NCBI GenBank assembly: GCA_027579435.1
Contig: JANBPK010001080.1
Span: 1 to 56,192, forward strand
From: Candolleomyces eurysporus
Lineage: Eukaryota; Basidiomycota; Agaricomycetes; Agaricales; Psathyrellaceae
Length of the DNA: 56,192 nucleotides
Direction of reading: 5' to 3'
Every line of letters starts with the position of its first letter. Position 1 is the first letter of the stretch. Shown here piece after piece: positions 34,735-46,139 of this stretch. The notes beneath the pieces were generated by a model. That model did not search any database, was not told where the DNA came from, and saw only the letters and a program-made list of their open reading frames with translations. Position numbers and translations under genes: made by a program.

Positions 34735-35380
34735 TTGCAACCTTGTTGACACCCCTGATTGGCGACTACCACGGTGTATCCCATGCTACCGGGCGCACGA
34801 ACGCCTCCGCTCTAATGGCAGGTGCAGATTCATAATGTAGTATGTTTGCGAATTAATAGGGCTTTTGAGTACCTTCTGCCACCTTATCGCCTGTGAAGCT
34901 CGGGCGCGGGCGTCTGTAGCCTTCACTATCATCGGTTCCTTTACATGCACTCTGTCGATTGCGAAAGGTATAGTTTTGAGGACTTCTTTATGAAGCTACT
35001 CCCGAGAAAAACGAGGTGGGCGCATTGATGGCCTTACCCGATCACGATTGCTTCTCGCAGGGAAACAGCTTTTTAGGTCACACCACGTGAAGGAAGATCC
35101 AGGCATCGCATTCTCGCACAGCTCAGGATAAATCAAATCGTCGGGTTGTATCTATCTTGGAAGGTTTTGGGCAAAATGGAAGAGATGCACTGGAGCGCTT
35201 TTGACCTGGACGCTGATATCTTGTAGCGCCGCAAAGGAGCGTTTTCCGTACGGCCTTTGGGCGTTGAACAATTTATTTGATTGTCTCAAATCTGTTATAG
35301 AACTCAGAAGCGATGCCATTCTCCCGCTCTGCTTCCAGAACGATCATGATCAGTCTCAGCGGAAATGCAATGAATTGCAC
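34735..35380 (+). repeat. Leader repeat of unit F
   Basis: Starts at 'ccttgttgacacccctgatt', then 'ctaccgggcgcacgaacgcc', 'gcgaattaatagggc' and 'cttcactatcatcggttcc'. It joins the peroxygenase 3' flank without an intervening 7TM tail, so the preceding unit has been cut off here. Confidence 0.7.
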
Positions 35381-35381
35381 G

Positions 35382-35389
35382 TATATAGG
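35382..35389 (+). promoter_or_regulatory. TATA box of copy F
   Basis: TATATAGG, 76 bp before the ATG. The longer spacing comes from a duplicated gcagcaag in the pre-ATG tract. Confidence 0.6.
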
Positions 35390-35457
35390 GATACGAGAAT
35401 GAGGATGTAGATCAACCCTTACCAGACTCGGGTTTAGGCAGCAGCAAGGCAGCAGAA

Positions 35458-36744
35458 ATGAGCGACGATAGGACAAAATACGTGCTCACGGTAATGGCTC
35501 GAGCCGCCTACGCAAATTATACCATGTCCATGGCGGTGATTGGTACGTCGATTTCTATATTTTTGTGGATAACCCAAAATGATACGCTCCGTGCTCTCAA
35601 CGATTCAGGTATCCACCTTTTCATGGCGCTATACGGTCTCTCGGTATTCCTAGAGACACCAGAGCCTCTTAGGAAGGGCCGAAAGAGATACATAGCTGTC
35701 AGTTTCGTGATAACAACGTTATGCGCCCTCACCGCGTCGGTTGACATGGCGCGTTCCTTCCAACCGCTGTTCGAATCCACTTCACCGAGTCATTGGCTAA
35801 AACTATTTTCCGGCTACTCTAAAGAATGGAGCTATATGGCTATCACCGTGGGCGTTGGGTTGATTATTATGATTAATGACGCACTGCTGGTGAGTGCGGT
35901 AACCTGATTTTTCCAGCCGTCCGCTGCCAAGCTCACGGATTGTTTTCCACAGGTTTATCGCTGCTATATAATTTATGTGGACCATTGGTGGGTGACAATC
36001 CTGCCAATGATCATGTCCCTATCCGCTCCAGGTCTGTCGTGTTCGCTTGAACGTGCAACTTATGCTTATCTTATCGCCCGGAATCACAACGCACAGCTCT
36101 CTTCTTCGTGTCGATTACCCTGGGCGGTCCAGACGGTGATAGAAGGAGCTATGCAGTCGCCTTCACCCTGGTAACTGTGTCAACCAACATCATTGTTACA
36201 ACTTTCATCGCAATCCGCCTTCTTCGTGCAAGGCGGACCCTAGCAGAGGTGCTGCCATCAGCGGATGTGCGAGTTTACACTGGAGTCATCGCCATTCTAA
36301 TCGAGTCCGCTGCTCCTCTCACCATTTTTGGCACTATTACCGCTGTAATAAGAGCCGCACGAGTGGCTGGTGCTGTATACGAGAGTTCCGAAGGAACCAT
36401 AGTCTGCAGTGCTTTGTTCGACGGCCTTTTCTATTCATTCTGTGTAAGTTGGGCTGATCGAATGCTTGCCATCACCGCTAACTCGTTGGCTTTACTAAAA
36501 GACACTATCCCCACACATGATCATATTCCGTGTCACCACTGGCCGCTCCTTCACCAGATTCCCCTCAGCTAAGGACGGTGTTGCAACCAACCCCATTCAA
36601 TTTGCCCGCCGAACTGCCGAATCATCTTTCCTCCAATCGACGTTGAATCGCGAGTTTGGCCAAAATGGTGACGCTGATACTGAACAAGGACTGAATGGGG
36701 GGTCCACCCAGACCCAGACGTCTATCGTTCACATCGCTCAATGA
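35458..36744 (+). CDS. 7TM receptor-like paralog F
   Basis: Exons 35458-35542, 35609-35889, 35953-36031, 36097-36443 and 36502-36744; 344 residues. Exon 1 is MSDDRTKYVLTVMARAAYAN, sequon Asn-Tyr-Thr. TM3 region GLIIMINDALL carries Asn where other copies have Gly (IGDALL). VYRCYIIYVDHWW follows. Loop: SITLGGPDGDRRSYAVAF. The tail is shortened: a one-base deletion turns the usual QEK into a TGA stop right after VHIAQ. Otherwise all phases and the seven hydrophobic segments are kept. Confidence 0.82.
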
Positions 36745-37140
36745 AGCGGGACAACGGTGGGGAGGTCGAGAAGGTTGTCTAGGGATCAATCCAATGCTTG
36801 TGAAGAAGCTAAATATGTACTCAAGCCTTGCCATGGTAGTGTTTCAATCCGCCTGTTCTTGCATTTATACACGGTCTCGCGTATTATAGATGTGTCTTGA
36901 ATTGATGTAACCTCGCCATCAGGCCGTGACGCCACCATGCTTCTAATCAACAGGGTTGAATGGTTAGTGGAGATAGCTTGCAGTAGGCAGCGATAACAGG
37001 TATTCGCATTCTACCACTCGGATATTGTCAACAACTCGCCTGTTCCTGAACTGAGCTTCCTGTAAATTGGTTCCCAGTGGCAGCAGAGGAAGTTGTCAAT
37101 GGGCGACAAGATGATGGGTTCTTTCTGGGAACTTCACAAC
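36745..37140. other. Unit F 3' tail and a unique stretch
   Basis: 36745-36930 continues the usual 3' sequence of the 7TM genes (gtgaagaagctaaatatgta and the later 'cctcgccatcaggccgtga'). 36940-37140 is not repeated elsewhere in the window as far as I can see, and shows no coding signal. Confidence 0.5.
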
Positions 37141-37275
37141 GGTGAACTTGGGCTGATGCCCAATGTAAGATAGCGCTGTTAAACAGCGTTCAGCCAAAAA
37201 GCTTTGTATTTGTGTACTAATCTTTTGACTTGCAAAACAAGCAACGAAAATTGGGCGCGTTATGCGTTGCAGGTG
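37141..37275. repeat. About 135-bp element shared by leaders G and K
   Basis: Recurs at 52538-52690 with the same order of blocks (gaacttgggctgatgc, 'gcgttcagcca', 'gtactaatcttttgacttgc', 'attgggcgcgttacgcg', 'aggtgcctag'). It contains a near-palindrome cgctgttaaacagcg and a partial inverted pair (ggctgat and ttcagcc). It could be a small degenerate transposon carried by the duplicated unit. Confidence 0.55.
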
Positions 37276-37983
37276 CCTAGCCGCCTCTCTACAGATCGTT
37301 ACAGGATACTTCCCCTGATCAGCGATCACGCATTGGGTGCAACCCCATCGACGAGCCTGATTGACAACTACCAGGGGTGTATTGCACGCGACAGGATGCA
37401 AAAGCGTCTCTCCTCTAGCGCTGGATGTAGATTCCGGATTTAGTGCATATGCGAATAGATAGGGTCCTGGGTCCCTTTGGCCACAAATCTTCCGGCCTGT
37501 GGAGCTTGTTCGCAGGCATCCGTGGCGTTCACTATCATTGGTTACTTGACATGGACTCTGTCAATTGCGAAGGTATAGCTTTGAGCATCTCCCCTCATGA
37601 AGCTACCCTCAAGAAGAACGAGCTGGCGGCACTGGCGAGATTTGATCATGATTGCTTGTCGCTGGAACACTATTTTTCATCTGACAGAGCTCAGAGAAAG
37701 ATCCAGGCATCACATTATTATACATCTCATGATGAGCATGAGCTGAGATCGTCGTTTTCTATCTATTTTGGAAGGGATTGGACAGTATGGAGGAGACGCA
37801 CGAGAGTACTTTCGGCCTGAGTGCTGTTAGTTGCTAGGAAGCGTCTTCTGCACCGCATTTGAGCGACGATCAATTATTTTGATTGTCTCCAAGTCTGCTA
37901 TGGAAAAGAGATGCTACGGTATCTTTCTCCTGCTCTCGCTTCAGAACAATCAGTGTCAGCGGAAGTGGTATGAATTGCATAGC
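37276..37983 (+). repeat. Leader repeat of unit G
   Basis: Standard short leader: 'cagcgatcacgcattgggtg', 'ggtgtattgcacgcgacagg', 'gcgaatagatagggtcctg', 'cactatcattggttacttga'. Closest to leaders K and E. Confidence 0.7.
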
Positions 37984-37991
37984 TATATAAG
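37984..37991 (+). promoter_or_regulatory. TATA box of copy G
   Basis: TATATAAG, 66 bp before the ATG at 38050. Confidence 0.7.
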
Positions 37992-38049
37992 CAAGTGAGA
38001 ATGAGGTAGTAGGTTTGACACTTACCAGACTCGGGTCATAGCAGCAGTG

Positions 38050-39378
38050 ATGGATAACGATAGGAGGGAACGCTTGCTCACGTTAGAGGCTCGAGCCCTC
38101 TACGCAAATTTTAGCATGACCATGGTGGAAGTTGGTATGTCAAATTCTGTGTATATGTGGACCACACAAGTTAATGCTCAGTATGCTCCCAACTGTTCCA
38201 GGTATCCACCTGTTCATGGCGCTATATGGTCTCTCGGTGTTTCTAGAGACGCCAGAGCCTCTTAGGAAGGGCCGAAAGAGGTACATAGCAGTCAGTTTCA
38301 TGATAACAACTCTAACCACCCTCACCGCGTCGCTTGACATGGCAAATTACTTCCAAACACTGTTCAAATCCACCTCACCGGTTCATTGGGAAGAACTATT
38401 CTACGGTTCTTACAAAGAATGGAGGTATTTTACTAGCAGAGCGAGCCTTGCGTTGGTTATTATTATCGGTGACGCACTGCTGGTGAGTGCAGTAGCCTGA
38501 CTTTTTTCCAGCCGTCGGCTGGCAAGGCTCACGATTGTTTGCCGCAGCTGTATCGCTGTTATAAAGTTTGTGCGGAATATTCGTGGGTGATAATCCTCCC
38601 CATGATGACGTCCCTGTCTGCTCTAGGTCTGTGTCATGTCCGGTCCAAGCGCACTTTATGCTGATCAAATCGCCTGGAATTACAACCCATAGTTCTCTTC
38701 TTCGTGTCCGATTACCAAACCAATCAAGGCTATCCTGGTTTCAGCTATTTGGTCGTCTCCACCCTGCTAACTGTGTTAACTAATATCATTGTCACCACTT
38801 TCATCACAATCCGCCTTCTTCGTGCAAGGCGGACCCTGAGCAAGCTCCTGCCATCAGCGGATGTGCAAGTCTACACTGGGGTGATCACCATTCTAATCGA
38901 GTCCGCTGCTCCTCTCACCATCTTCGGCATCATTACCGCTGCATTAGTACTGGGAGAATCGGCCATTTCTCAAGATTCCGGAGGAAGGATAGTCTGCAGC
39001 CTTTTGTTCGAAACCCTTTTCTACTCATTCTGCGTGAGTTGGCTAATTGAGTCATTCCCATCGATGCTGATTTGTTGAGTTTACTACAAGGCATTATCGC
39101 AACACATGATCATATTCCGTGTTACAACTGGCCGCTCCTTCACCAAACTGCCCTTAGCCAAGGACGGTGTCCTCACCAACCCGATTCATTTTGCCCGCCG
39201 AACTGCTGAATCATCTTTCCTGCAGTCGGCGTTGAATCGCGAGTTAGGGCAAAACGGTGGCACTGACACCGAACAAGGACCGAATTCCAGCATTGGTGAG
39301 CCTAGTCAGACGACATCTATTATTCACATCGCACAGGAGAAGCGGAATGACGGTGTGGATGTTGAGAAGGCCAGGTAG
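38050..39378 (+). CDS. 7TM receptor-like paralog G
   Basis: Exons 38050-38134, 38202-38482, 38548-38626, 38693-39033 and 39091-39378; 357 residues. I start at ATG 38050 (MDNDRRERLLTLEARALYAN); the preceding GTG is not a start in fungi. Sequon Asn-Phe-Ser. Exon 3 opens LYRCYKVCAEYSWV, with a Lys and a Ser not seen in most copies at these positions. Loop SDYQTNQGYPGFSYLV. Tail start ALSQHMIIFRVTTGRSFTKL has Gln for the usual Pro. The C-terminal tail is full length (QEKRNDGVDVEKAR) and almost identical to that of K, which suggests recent duplication or conversion. Confidence 0.85.
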
Positions 39379-39589
39379 AGATCAATCCGGTGTGTTGGTC
39401 GTCAGGAATTTGAATATGTATTCCAGCCAGCTCGAGCCTTACTTGCAGTTGTATTTTGTTGTATCTCTATGTATTTATTCCATCTCGTGTGTAATAAGCC
39501 ATCAGCCGTAATATCACCACGCTGCGCGCTCCGCGACGTGTCGCTTTGCTTACATAATGTGCCACGTCTGGAGAAAAGGTGTACGTCTG

Positions 39590-40340
39590 GACTACAATTT
39601 TCTGAGCTCAGATTTTTACCGACGCTCCTTACTTTAGAACGCACTCATCTATATATCTCTTGATCGGCACTCACACACACACTAGTTGCAACCTTGTCGC
39701 CACCCCTAATTGACGCCTACTAAGGTGTATTGCACGCTACCGGGCGCACAAACGCCTCTGCTCTAGCAATGAGTGGATGCAGATTCTGAACGTCGTATAT
39801 CTGCATGGGGTCCAGAGCACCTTCAGCCACGCAGCCACGGATATTATTCCCTGTGGAGCTTGAGTGCAGGCGTCAGTGGCCTTCAATACCATCGCTTCCG
39901 TGACAGGAACTGTATCAATCACAAGAGGTAACTTTGCATGAAGCTACTCCCGAGAAGAACGGGGTGGGCGCGTTGATGGCCTTCCCCGATCATGATTGCT
40001 TCTGGAAGACAGCTTTTTATGTCACAGGCCGTGAAGGAAGTTTCAGGCATCACATTTTCGCACATTTTAGGATGAAGAAAGCTCAAATCGTCGTATCATA
40101 TCAATTTTAGAAGACATTGGGCAAGATGGAAGAGATGCACTGGAGTACTTTGGGCCTGGAGGCTGTTGATATATCATAGCATTGCAAAGAAGCGTTTTCC
40201 ATGCGGGGTTTGGGCGTCAACCAACTCATTTGTTTGTCTCGAATCTGTTGTAGAACTCAGAAGTGTTGCTATGGACTATTTCTCCTGTTCTGCTTTCAGA
40301 ACGATCACTATCAGTGTCAGCGAAAGTGCTATGAATTGCA
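39590..40340 (+). repeat. Leader repeat of unit H
   Basis: Begins 'ttttctgagctcagattttt' (shared with A, I and the orphan leader at 54990), then 'ctaccgggcgcacaaacgcc'. The 'gcgaatagatag' block is deleted (39805-39815). A short (ac)n run is at about 39672-39682. Confidence 0.65.
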
Positions 40341-40344
40341 TAGC

Positions 40345-40352
40345 TATATAAG
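40345..40352 (+). promoter_or_regulatory. TATA box of copy H
   Basis: TATATAAG, 65 bp before the ATG at 40410. Confidence 0.7.
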
Positions 40353-40409
40353 CAGGTGAGAATAAAGTAGTCGATCAACGCTGACCAGACTCGGGTCAAG
40401 GCAGCAGCA

Positions 40410-41736
40410 ATGAGCGACGATAGTCTGGAACACCGGCTCACAGTGACTGCTCGAGCCCTCTATGCAAATTTTACCATTTCTATGGTGGTGATTGGTATGT
40501 CACTTTCTATACATATGTGGACCACGCGAATCAATGCTCAGTATGCTCCCAACGATTCCAGGTATCCACCTTTTCATGGCGTTATATGGTCTCTCTGTTT
40601 TTCTCGAGACGCCAGAGCCTCTTAGGAAGGGCCGAAAGAGATACATAGCAGTCAGTTTTGTGATAACAACTTTATCCACCCTCACTGCGACGCTTGACAC
40701 GGCAAATTACTTCCAAACACTGTTCGAATCCACCTCAGCGGGTCATTGGGGAGAACTATTTGGGAGCTCCTTCAAAGAATGGAGGTATTTGGCTAGCAGC
40801 GCAGGCCTTGGGTTGATTATTATGATTGGTGACGCACTGCTGGTGAGTGCGGTAACCTGATTTTTTCCAGCCATCTGCTTGCAAGGCTCACGGGTCATTT
40901 GCTAAAGGTGTATCGCTGTTATATAGTTTGTGTGGAATATTGGTGGGTGACAATCCTCCCCATGATGATGTCCCTGTCCGCTCTAGGTCTGTGTCATGTC
41001 TGGTCCGAGTACGACTCATGCTGATCAAATCACCTGGAATCACGACGCATAGTTCTCTTCTTCATGACGGATTACGCAACTGGTCAAGGCGATTCTCATG
41101 TCAACTATTCAGTCGCCTCCACCCTGCTAACCGTGTCAACCAACATTATTGTCACAACTTTGATCACAATTCGCCTTCTTCGGGCAAGGCGGACCCTGAC
41201 AAAACTCCTGCCATCAGCGGATGTGCGAGTTTACACTGGGGTGATCGCCATTCTAATCGAGTCTGCTGCTCCTCTCGCCCTCTTCGGCCTCATTACCGCT
41301 GTAACAATACTGGGACAAATCACTGGTACTATGAATGATAGCTCCGAAGGGGTCATAGTCTGCATGGTTTTGTTCGACGGCCTTTTCTATTCATTCTGTG
41401 TAAGCTGTGCTGATCGAGTGCTTCCCATTATTGCTAATATCTCAACTTTACTTAAAGGCACTATCACCACATATGATCATCTTCCGCGTCACCACTGGCC
41501 GCTCCTTCACCAAACTTCCCTCGGCCAAGGACGGTGTCCCAACCAACCCCCTTCAATTTGCCCGCCAAACTGCGGAATTTTCTTTCCTCCAGTCGACGCT
41601 GAACCGCAAGTTTGGCCAAAATCGTGATGCTGATACTGAACAAGGACGGAACGAGCCCACCCAGACCCAGGCGTCCATTATTCACATTGCGCAGGAAAAG
41701 CGGAATGACGGTGTGGATGTCGAGATGGTCGGGTAG
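40410..41736 (+). CDS. 7TM receptor-like paralog H (reference copy)
   Basis: Exons 40410-40494, 40562-40842, 40908-40986, 41053-41399 and 41458-41736; 356 residues. Rough layout: N-terminus with sequon Asn20-Phe-Thr; TM1 20-43 (across intron 1); basic loop ETPEPLRKGRKRY; TM2 57-80; TM3 104-128, ending DALLVYRCYIV; TM4 from WWVTILPMMMSL; TM5 in the YSVASTLLTVSTN region; basic loop RLLRARRTLTKLLPSAD; TM6 VYTGVIAILIESA; TM7 ending LFYSFC; then a cytoplasmic tail starting LSPHMIIFRVTTGRSFTK. Basic loops on one side give N-outside, C-inside topology, as in G-protein-coupled receptors. Similar 7TM proteins are common and uncharacterised in Agaricomycetes; it is not recognisable as the STE3 pheromone receptor. 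Function is unknown; receptor or sensor is an inference. Intron 3 has a GTCTGT donor. Complete tail (QEKRNDGVDVEMVG). Confidence 0.87.
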
Positions 41737-41929
41737 GGATCAATCTGGTGTGTTGGTCGTGAAGAAATTGAATATGTGCTCCAGCCGGCCCAAGCTCTGT
41801 TTGCAGTCGTATGTTATTGTATCTCTATCCGCCTGTTCTTGTATTTATCTTCGATCTCGTGTGTTATATCTATCCGCACCTCGCCATCAGACCGACACGC
41901 TGTGCTCCCTCGCAAGGTGTCATGTACTG

Positions 41930-42440
41930 CGGATCGTTACTGGAGATGAGGGAAACTAGGAACCGTTTGTCGTCGCGAAGGTGAAAAATTGAAGCTTGTT
42001 CATTGTGGGTGTCGGCGGGGTGAATTGGAATGCAATTTACCTCTAGTATGTACCTTTCCCACTGCCGCCTTGACTAGCCGCTCAAAACGGCACCTCCCTC
42101 TAACATCCCTCGTTCTCACCAAGATATGGCATTCCGCCTAGCACAAAGATTTAAGTTTGTGATGCATAGCTATCTAGCTATACGCCCTTCCCCGTTGACC
42201 AGCCACTCAAAACGCCGCCCCTTCGCCGCCTCGCGTTCTTGTCACAATACAGCATCCCGCCAAGCACAAAGCTTGACATTCGAGGGCTGAGTGAGTGCTT
42301 TATTGGTACCGATGCAGTATATTGGCCATGGAGAATAAAATAAAGGTAGATTCGAGGGTAAACGCAGGATGGGAACAAAAAGATGGATAGAGGTAAGGAA
42401 CAAAAATGCTCGAAGCGCTCAAAAATCCCCATTTTGTAAC
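41930..42440 (+). repeat. Long-leader segment, paired with 14010-14464
   Basis: Second copy of the block next to the cellulase gene, here between copies H and I. It contains an internal partial duplication: 'cactcaaaacg' and the 'tcacaatacagcatcccgccaagcacaaag' piece repeat material from 42080-42150. There is no palindrome at the place where the unit A copy has one. Confidence 0.65.
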
Positions 42441-42549
42441 TCCGACTTGAAACTTGAACGCATTGGTTGACGGTCCTAGTGCCAAACTCTCATAGACTGC
42501 GTTGCTAAGATCCGGAAAGGGTTTGGAATGAGATTTGAGGGTGCAATTT

Positions 42550-43510
42550 GGGTGGAGGTAGACGCACCCACGCTGACACAGCTGCTAGGTTTATGGACCG
42601 TCTTCGTGCCTAGCTAATCTCGAATACCAATGTTTGTGATCGATCTGTATGAGCTTTGAAATATATCAGTTAGGCATCTATTCGTATATAAAGCTGCACC
42701 AGGAATACTTNGGGGGGGAATTCTGATAGCGCCATGCAGAGCAAGTCCCAGAATACAGAANTAACGCAGGGGGTACAATTCTCTGAGCTCAGATTTTTAC
42801 GGGCTCTCCTTACCCCAGAACGCACTCTATATTTCTCTTGATTGGCACCCACGCACCAGGTGCAACCCCGTCGACACCTCTAATTGACGAGTGCCGCGGT
42901 GTATCGTACGCTACCGGGCATACAAACGCCTCTGCTCCAGCGGTGGATGCAGATTCATAACGTAGTATGTTTGCGAATAGATAGGATCCTGAGTACCTTT
43001 GGCCCACCTTATCACCTGTGGAGCTTGGGCGCGTGTGTCAGTTGCCCTCACTATCATCGGTTCCTTGAGATGAACTCTATCGATTGCGAAAGGTCTAGGT
43101 TTGAGTTTCTTCTCTCATAAAGCTACTCCCAAGAAGAACGGGCTGGGCGCGGTGATGGCCTGACCTGATCATGATTGCTTCGCGCTGGAAGATGACTTTT
43201 CATCTGATAGCGATCAAGGAAGTTCCAGGCATCGCATTATCGCACAGCTTATGATGAAGATGAGCTCAAATTGCTGTTTCATAGCTATTTTGGAAGCCAT
43301 TGGGCAAAATGGAAGAGATGCACTGGAGCACTTCCGACCTGGACGCTGTTGAAATCTCATAGCGCTGCAAAGAAGCGTTTTCCTTACGGCGTTGACCAAT
43401 TCATGACATTCTCTTGAAACTGTTGTAGAAGTTCGATACAATGCTACAGGATATTTCTCCTGCTCTGCTTTCAGAACGATCACTGTCAGCGGGAGCGTAA
43501 TGAATTGCAA
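42550..43510 (+). repeat. Leader repeat of unit I (long form)
   Basis: Close match to the leader of A and C, from 'acccacgctgacacagctgc' to the TATA-like box. Two n bases near 42711 and 42762. Confidence 0.7.
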
Positions 43511-43511
43511 A

Positions 43512-43519
43512 TATATATC
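43512..43519 (+). promoter_or_regulatory. TATA-like box of pseudogene I
   Basis: TATATATC, 67 bp before the former ATG; weaker than in the intact copies. Confidence 0.45.
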
Positions 43520-43578
43520 AGGATGGGAGAGTGAGGGAGTAGATTAACCGTTACCAGACTCGGGTCACAGCAGCGGCA

Positions 43579-44545
43579 ATGAGCGACAATAGCATGGAAC
43601 ACAAAATTACAGTAACTGCTCGAGCCGTCTACTCAAATTATAGCATGGCCATGGTGGTGATTGGTACGTCAATTTCTATATATACGTAGACCGAGCAAGT
43701 CAACGCTCAAGATGCTCCCAATAATTCCAGGTATCCATCTTTTCATGGCGCTCTATGGTCTCTCGGTTTTCCTAGAGACGCCAGAGCCTCTGAGGGAGGG
43801 CCGAAAGTGATACATAGCAGTCATTTTCGTGGAAACAGCTTTATTCGCCCTCTCCGCGTCGCTTGACATGGCAGGTTACTTCCAAATACTGTTCAATCCA
43901 CCTCACCGGATCATTGGCAAGACCTATATGTCAGTCCTTAAAAGAATGGAAGTATCCGGCTCGCAGGGCGAGCTTTAGGTTGATTATTATGATTGGTGAC
44001 GCACTGCTGGTGAGTGAGTAACCTGATTTTTTCCAGCCATCGGCTGGCAAGACTCATGGGTTGTTTGCCACAGGTGTATCGCTGTTAGATAGTTTGCGTA
44101 GAATATTGGTGGGTAACAATCCTCCCAATAATGACGTCCCTGTCCGGTCTAGGTCTGCTGTGTCCATTTCTAAGTAGAATTTGTACTGATCAAGTTGCCT
44201 GGAATCACAACATATCTCTCTCTTCTTCGCGTTGATTGCGCCAAACACTCCTAGATTATACCTCTCCACCCTGCTTATTGTGTCAACTAACATCATTGTG
44301 ACGACTTTGATCACAATCCGCCTTCTTCATGCACGCCGGATGCTGGCAAAGCTTTTGCCATTGGCGGACGTGTGTCTTGGAATTCCGGAGGAATGAGAGT
44401 CTACAGCACTTTGTTCGATGGTCTTTTCTATTCATTCTGCGTAAGTTGGGTTGATCAGGTCCCTCCCACCATTGCTAAGTTGTTGACTTCACTAAAAGGG
44501 ACTATCGCCATATATGATTATATTCCGCGTTACCTAGTTTTTGCA
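43579..44545 (+). pseudogene. 7TM receptor-like paralog I, pseudogene
   Basis: Exon 1 at 43579-43663 is intact (MSDNSMEHKITVTARAVYSN, sequon Asn-Tyr-Ser). Exon 2 starts at 43731 and carries a TGA where other copies have the Arg of RKGRKRY, then a one-base deletion in the LFKSTSP motif. Exon 3 begins near 44075 but has TAG (tgttagatag) in YRCYIV. Exon 4 has lost most of TM6: LPLADV is followed directly by the TM7 region (SGGMRVYSTLFDGLFYSFC). Exon 5 breaks off after MIIFRVT at about 44545, where unrelated sequence begins. Several independent lesions show it is dead. The truncation point is also the edge of the inverted peroxygenase block. Confidence 0.85.
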
Positions 44546-44967
44546 CTGGCACCTCATGCTGCGTTCAAGTGAAGCAGCGAGGTAGACTTTCCTACAGTCC
44601 AATTAGCTATGGTAAAGGGCTATAAAAGACGCGTGAGCATCTGAAGCCGCCAATCGCACGGTAAAAGCTGTGACTAACCCTTGCGGCTTGAGACCTCTGA
44701 GCAGCACTATCCCCACTCACGCTCTCCCTGTCGTTGTCTACTCCTCCGAAACGGCTCACCGCCATACTTCGCTCCAACCCTCGCATGAAATCTCATCTTC
44801 GAAAATCTAGCCAGCATAAAGGTGCGAAAAATGAGTACCTGACGGAAATTGAAAGCGGGCTCACTCTTTTAGCCATGACAATTCCCCTTCACTTACGATG
44901 ACTCTGAGACACTAATTCACCAATAATGAGTCTGGGGATTGAATGAGACTTACCGATACATTGATAG

Positions 44968-45286
44968 TGTAAGACAGATAGGAACGGTGGGTGCGAACCA
45001 CCGATCTAGACGAGGGAAGGTCGCGAGTGATCGACCTAGGGGGTAAATAGACTGATCTTAGAGGAGTGGTAAGAATTAAAAAAACATAAATTCGGAATAA
45101 GGAATAAGGAGAAATAAAAGGAAGGGGAGTGAGCTATGGGGAGAGCTAGCTAACAATACAGGAGGTAAGTAGGCTACCTTTATACCCTAAAGATATCACA
45201 AGGATCGGGACAGCTATTCCCGTTCCGGAGAATGGAGACGGAACGGAATCGGTGAGTGCACGCGCACACGGTGTGCACTCTCCACA
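44968..45286. mobile_element. Solo LTR (319 bp) with 4-bp target duplication ATAG
   Basis: Begins TGTAAGACAG and ends CTCTCCACA (TG...CA termini). Flanked by ATAG at 44964-44967 and 45287-45290. The homologous unoccupied sequence in the peroxygenase 3' flank (near 34560-34590) runs straight through this point, which fixes both borders. A purine-rich tract lies at about 45095-45135. No internal retrotransposon sequence remains, so it is probably the product of LTR-LTR recombination. Confidence 0.8.
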
Positions 45287-45390
45287 ATAGGTTCAGTGAT
45301 TCAATCGTTTTTCAAAGATTCAAAACATACGTAGTGATCAACGCTGCGTCCTGGCAGATATCATCATCAACGAACTTTTCAGAGGATCAA

Positions 45391-46072
45391 CTACAATATA
45401 CCGTAAGGGAAAGTCTCTTCACATGAGTTCCGTAGAAGTAATGTAAGTTGATGATCAAATTTCTTTGCACAATCCCCTTCGGATTCCGGTAGCTAAAAGG
45501 GAGGACACAACCTTCTCAACAAAGTGGCTGTATAGACCACACCCACCAAGCTCAGAAGGCGAGGGTTCATGCACGACGTAATTATTGATCTTTCCATCCA
45601 GATTCCGGCCTGGCTTGACCAGATATTGACAGGGTGGGCAGCCATTATCTCCCTGAGTCCCTTGCTACCTGTCGGCGAGGATGCAAGATGGAACTTGCTA
45701 TCTCTGAAGAAGGATAGAGCAGTGGCCATGTCGAGTCTCCGCCCGCCCAGGACTGGGGTATTGTCCCTCCCGTCGACGAAGAGATTGAGTCCAAGCACAT
45801 ATCCTGTGAAGTAGCGTGGGAAGACGAAGGAGAAGTTTGGGTTGGTGGCGATGGATTGCTGGATGAGATGGTACCGGCACTCTGCTGCGACTGTGAGGTT
45901 ATAATAACCCTCTCCGTAACGGTTGCTAAAGTCGACCATCTGCATGCATCTGAATGAACTACTCGTACATCGGGCCAAGACTCGCATACCTGATCGAAAA
46001 GTGTGTGATTGAAGCCAGGGATGTCTCCGAAAAATGCGTCTGCCCTAGTCATAGACGCATCGCCTAGAGCCG
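45391..46072 (-). pseudogene. Peroxygenase pseudogene (exons 4-5 of the haem-thiolate gene)
   Basis: Covers DASMTRADAFFGD (exon 4), a retained intron, and most of exon 5 to the former stop near 45391. The cysteine-ligand exon (PCP) is absent. The segment holding the catalytic acid-base Glu is deleted: PRYFTGY is followed directly by VLGLNLFVDG, whereas the intact gene has GES in between. An insertion and frameshift follow after MAAHPV, and the end has further frame changes. It cannot encode an active enzyme. It is in opposite orientation to the parent at 32466. Confidence 0.88.
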
Positions 46073-46139
46073 AGCCACCTCAACCTTTCTCCAGACGTGG
46101 TACATTATGGAAGCCAGACGACACGTCGCGAGCGCGCAG

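Larger units (their letters stand above)
44810..46075 (-). repeat. Inverted, partial duplicate of the peroxygenase locus (33150-34730)
   Basis: Read on the minus strand it follows peroxygenase exon 4, intron 4, exon 5 and the 3' flank. About 34545-34730 is reproduced at 44810-44967 plus the bases just right of the LTR. The 33880-34545 interval is missing. An intron is retained, so the copy was made from DNA, not from mRNA. The LTR at 44968-45286 was inserted after duplication. Confidence 0.8.

Noticed and set aside
45000..45030. B-box-like ggtgggtgcgaaccacc inside the solo LTR
   Set aside because: There is no matching A box or acceptor stem; it is probably a chance hairpin in the LTR.
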